Positions 60,781-64,000 of a stretch of DNA of 64,000 nucleotides are shown piece after piece; within the stretch, counting starts at the first letter, position 1, and every line of letters starts with the position of its first letter. A model generated the notes under the pieces. It had not been told where the DNA came from and searched no databases. It worked only from the letters and a program-made list of their open reading frames with translations. The position numbers and the translations under genes are program-made. The DNA lies in the NCBI GenBank assembly GCA_032622095.1, contig CP136061.1, positions 128,168,754 through 128,232,753 on the forward strand, read 5' to 3'. The DNA is from Siphonodentalium dalli (taxonomy: Eukaryota; Mollusca; Scaphopoda; Gadilida; Siphonodentaliidae).

Positions 60781-61538
60781 GAAAACCGTCTTTCGAAAAC
60801 CTCCTCCTTGTTATCAGACGCCATGTCAGAATGGAGACGACAGTATGGCAAGCATCCAGGTATATATTTGTGGTACACAACATATACTCATTTCAATATA
60901 ACTCAAATGATTAAAGGCACGGGCGGCGTTCGTTGTAGAAATATTCATATTTGTTCAAATCGCCATGAACGGATGGGATATTAAAATATATATAGTTTTG
61001 TTCAGATGCCAAACATAATCAGCGCTTAAATAGTATATTGTCGTCAAGACGTACGATGGTGTACGTAAGCAAGAACCTTCTCGTGTTACAGAAATTTTGA
61101 TTCTGTTTACATAGTACAGCGCAATTCTATTGGTTAATCACACACAAATGATATAAACGCTCTTTATTATTTCCATATCAGGAAAACAGTAACAAATAAC
61201 GCTCTTTATGTTGACCATATCATGATATAAACAAAAGCCAGGTTCTGTAACGTTTTTTGCGTTTGTTTACATAACAAAGGAAAAACATTTGACAATAACA
61301 TACTGTTTATGCCATATTTCTGATTAGTATAAGAACAAAGTCTGACTCTGTCTATATTCTACTATTCTTTCTGTTTTTGGCGGTTTTTGACGGAGCTGAA
61401 TATTTTAACAGCATACACACCGCCAACGTCGATCGTATCTTTAAAATAAACACATTCCATAAGCTCAGTTGGCTCTCAGATTGAACAAAGCCAACAATGA
61501 AGTTGATTAGGCAATGCAAACCACTTGTCTGGGCTTAT

Positions 61539-62093
61539 CTCATATATATTTTGAAGACCTCTGTCTGTATGTATGTTTGTTTGTTTGTTTGTTTGTTTGT
61601 CATTTATACAAATCTACGATTCTCGACCGATCGGGACGAAACTTGGTACGTGTGTGTAGTTTGACCGGGCGGTGAACGTTGTCGTATTGGCGAGCCCGTG
61701 CGGCGCCCGCTTCGCGCATGCGCAGACGAGATCTCGGAAACGGGTGGAGTTATCGACTTGAAATTTGCTATGTGAATGTATCTTGCCCCGGATACGAATT
61801 TTATCGGGTCGCCGAGCCCGTGCGACGCCAGCTTCGCGCATGCGCAGACCAGATCTCGGAAACGGGTAGAGCTATCGACTTGAAATTTGCTATGTGAATG
61901 TATCTTGCCCCGGATACGAATTTTATCGGGTCGCCGAGCCCGTGCGACGCCAGCTTCGCGCATGCGCAGACCAGATCTCGGAAACGGGTAGAGCTATCGA
62001 CTTGAAATTTTGTTTTTGAATAGCGCTGGGTAGAGCTATCGACTTGAAATTTGGTTTTTGAATAGCCCGGACAACGTCGGGCTCATCGGCTAG
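61539..62093 (+). mobile_element. Non-autonomous Helitron, copy 1
   Basis: Starts TCTCATATATATTTTGAAGA after host A (61538). Ends CTAG before host T (62094). The hairpin GCCCGG-ACAACG-TCGGGC lies 7 bases before CTAG. Inside is a ~120-bp tandem repeat with GGAAACGGGT, GAGCTATCGACTTGAAATTT and CGCGCATGCGCAGAC blocks. It is nested in the KRBA2/Ginger-like element. Confidence 0.85.
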
Positions 62094-62344
62094 TAATGTA
62101 TAAAATAGATAGTGGTAGTCTGACAAACCATTACCCTTATTTACTGAACCACGAACGGTAAATATTTGTAAAATCAATGAAAATGTTGAACATAACAGTG
62201 ATTTCGCGTAATCCCTGGCCACTTTTAGTGGTTTCGTGAAATCCCTGACACTTTCAGTAATTACGCGTATTCACTGGACCAGTTTAGTGATTTCATGTAA
62301 TACCTAGGGATTTCACGTAATCACTGATTTACTCTTAACGCATA

Positions 62345-63197
62345 ACGCAAACTATAGTACCCCAATTTGCCTCTTTGTTTTGTATCTAATTATATTTCCT
62401 TATCTCTCACTAGTTACATATTACTTGGCAAAGAAAAGCCGGGCATGACTCCCAACACCAGCCAATGCAAAATGATTGCTTTGTTCATTCAAGTTAAATT
62501 CTTGTCCAACTTCGTTGCACTTACGGAAATATATTAATAAATTAATAACCAGGTTATTACATGGTTAGTTGTATATCGGCCGAGACATATCAGCCTGAAG
62601 TTACCTCGGGCTGATATCTCGGCCGATATCCAACTAACCAAGTGATAATCTCTAAGTATTCATGGCCATTCTAAGTTACAGAGAGTACACATACGTTCCG
62701 ATTTGTTAACGTTTATGCCATGGGCCATGTTCAACTGGTAATTTATTACCTCTTGTTCAGAACATCATGTGGATGTGCATACAAATCTGTTGTTATCCAA
62801 AGATAGGGAGTGTTGTTTCTCGAAATTTGTCTTAATAATTATATAGAATGCAAACTTGCTGGATATACATATCAATATGTCATGTTATGACAACAACGTG
62901 TGTACTTCATTGACACGTCCTTAGTCGCTATCTTGGATCGAAGCGTCTGATAACTCCGATCATCGACTCCTCCCCGGGGTTCAACCAATATTTGACTAAC
63001 AATAAACTGACCAGCTCGGTCAACTGTTTGAAACAGGCACACACTTTAAGTTGGGTTATCGTGACATCCACTTTAGATCTCGACACAGAGATCCTGTATT
63101 TTATATAACATAAATATTTACAGAAATATCATCGCTCATAATGCATTAATACATGTACGTGACACATACAGTCTTACAACGCGCGCGTAATACCATA
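62345..63197. other. Intergenic region with one hairpin element, no gene
   Basis: No coding frame, RNA gene or repeat is recognised outside the palindrome at 62563-62639. Confidence 0.5.
62563..62639. repeat. 77-bp inverted repeat
   Basis: GGTTAGTTGTATATCGGCCG pairs with the inverse CGGCCGATATCCAACTAACC, with CATATCAGCC/GGCTGATAT further in and a short loop. Confidence 0.85.
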
Positions 63198-63838
63198 TCT
63201 CATATATATTTTGAAGACCTCTGTTTGTTTGTTTGTCTGTCTGTCTGTCTGTATGTTTGTCTGTCATTAATACAAATCTACGATTCTCGACCGATCGGGA
63301 CGAAACTTGGTACGTGTGTGTAGTTTGACCAGGCGGCGGTCGTTGTCGTATTGGCGAGCCCGTGCGACGCCCGCTTCGCGCATGCGCAGACGAGATCTCG
63401 GAAACGGGTGGAGCTATCGACTTGAAATTTGGTATGTGAATGTATCTTGCCCCGAATACGAATTTTATCGGGTCGCCGAGCCCGTGCGACGCCAGCTTCG
63501 CGCACGCGCAGACGAGATCTCGGAAACGGGTGGAGCTATCGCATGCGCAGACCAGATCTCGGAAACGGGTGGAGCTATCGACTTGAAATTTGGTTTTTGA
63601 ATAGCCCGACTTGATATTTGGTATGTGAATGTATCTTGCCCCGGATGCGAATTTTATCGGGTCGCCGAGCCCGTGCGACGCCAGCTTCGCGCATGCGCAG
63701 ACGAGATCTCGGAAACAGGTAGAGCTATCGACTTGAAATTTGGTTTTTGAATAGCCTGGACAACGTCGGGCTGGGTAGAGCTATCGACTTGAAATTTGGT
63801 TTTTGAATAGCCCGGACAACGTCGGGCTCATCGGCTAG
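63198..63838 (+). mobile_element. Non-autonomous Helitron, copy 2
   Basis: Same family as 61539-62093: TCTCATATATATTTTGAAGA start after A (63197), the same 3' hairpin, CTAG end at 63838, T at 63839. It has a different number of internal ~120-bp repeats (AAACGGGTGGAGCTATCG blocks). Confidence 0.85.
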
Positions 63839-64000
63839 TCTATTATATATTTTGGAAGATCTGTGTGTCTGTGTGTGTGTGTGTGATCGCGATGGACTCG
63901 AAAACGACCGAGCCGATTTCGATGAAACTTGGTATGTGGGGGTATTTTCTGTCGGGAAGTGGCATAGGCCTATTAATTTTCAGATCCGAGCTCAACTTTT
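63839..64000 (+). mobile_element. 5' end of a third Helitron-like element, joined to copy 2
   Basis: TCTATTATATATTTTGGAAG directly follows the CTAG of copy 2, so the two are head to tail. It shares the GATGAAACTTGGTATGTG block of this class but belongs to another subfamily. It runs off the window. Confidence 0.6.

Larger units (their letters stand above)
59905..62337 (-). mobile_element. KRBA2/Ginger-like DNA transposon with a broken integrase
   Basis: The ends are inverted copies of GAGTAAATCAGTGAT. Inside each end, several diverged words like ATTTCACGTAATCACTG repeat (59920-60070 and 62195-62330). The integrase pseudogene at 60092-60780 lies between them on the minus strand. A Helitron (61539-62093) is nested near the right end. 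The exact ends and target duplication are unclear. The superfamily is inferred from the integrase type. Confidence 0.6.

Noticed and set aside
61604-61963. Repetitive frame (MREAGVARARRPDK) as a protein gene
   Set aside because: It lies on the internal ~120-bp repeats of a non-autonomous Helitron and recurs in copy 2 only because the DNA does.

Overview
The window is repeat-dense animal DNA, most likely from a marine invertebrate; the phylum cannot be fixed from it. Evidence for an animal genome: a spliced rhodopsin-family GPCR exon, a LINE reverse-transcriptase fragment, non-autonomous Helitrons, a KIAA1958/QRICH1-like Crypton-type fragment, a KRBA2/Ginger-like integrase, and abundant microsatellites. 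No prokaryotic operon, rRNA gene or CRISPR array is present.

The main finding is one giant DNA transposon at about 17794-55250 (37.5 kb). Its ends are 715/714-bp terminal inverted repeats about 99% identical to each other (eight differences counted by eye). Each runs directly into a long 174-bp satellite array in inverted orientation: about 35 monomers on the left and about 64 on the right. Both ends abut an AT dinucleotide run, which allows a 9-bp target duplication (ATATATATA). Between the arms lie about five diverged copies of a ~1.5-kb tandem unit, interrupted by hairpin elements, a Crypton-like exon and a 1166-bp MITE with its own 9-bp duplication. There is one intact large gene (35065-39696, 1543 codons): a MULE/Mutator-type DDE transposase with an N-terminal OTU peptidase domain, C2H2 and WRKY-GCM1/FLYWCH-like zinc fingers, a threefold acidic repeat, the DDE core, a SWIM finger and a C-terminal zinc ribbon. 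The gene, the matching ends and the satellite-bearing inverted arms look like parts of one autonomous element. The satellite monomers are candidate binding sites for the transposase fingers, which is inference.

Left flank (1-17793): two head-to-tail minus-strand Helitrons (1-2465), a tRNA-like SINE head, a TA-flanked MITE (3432-4313), an inverted duplication (5460-6095), a piggyBac-like MITE, tandem repeats (7.9-9.9 kb), the last coding exon of a GPCR on the minus strand (10201-10937), a decayed copy of a multicopy invertebrate protein gene (12.7-16.55 kb) split by a GAGATATCTC palindrome minisatellite, and a broken LINE (16.7-17.64 kb).

Right flank (55251-64000): microsatellites, a 3.76-kb foldback element with ~1.4-kb inverted arms rich in YY1-like motifs (55754-59508), a KRBA2/Ginger-like transposon with a broken integrase (about 59905-62337) that contains a nested Helitron (61539-62093), a second copy of that Helitron (63198-63838), and the start of a third, joined to it end to end.
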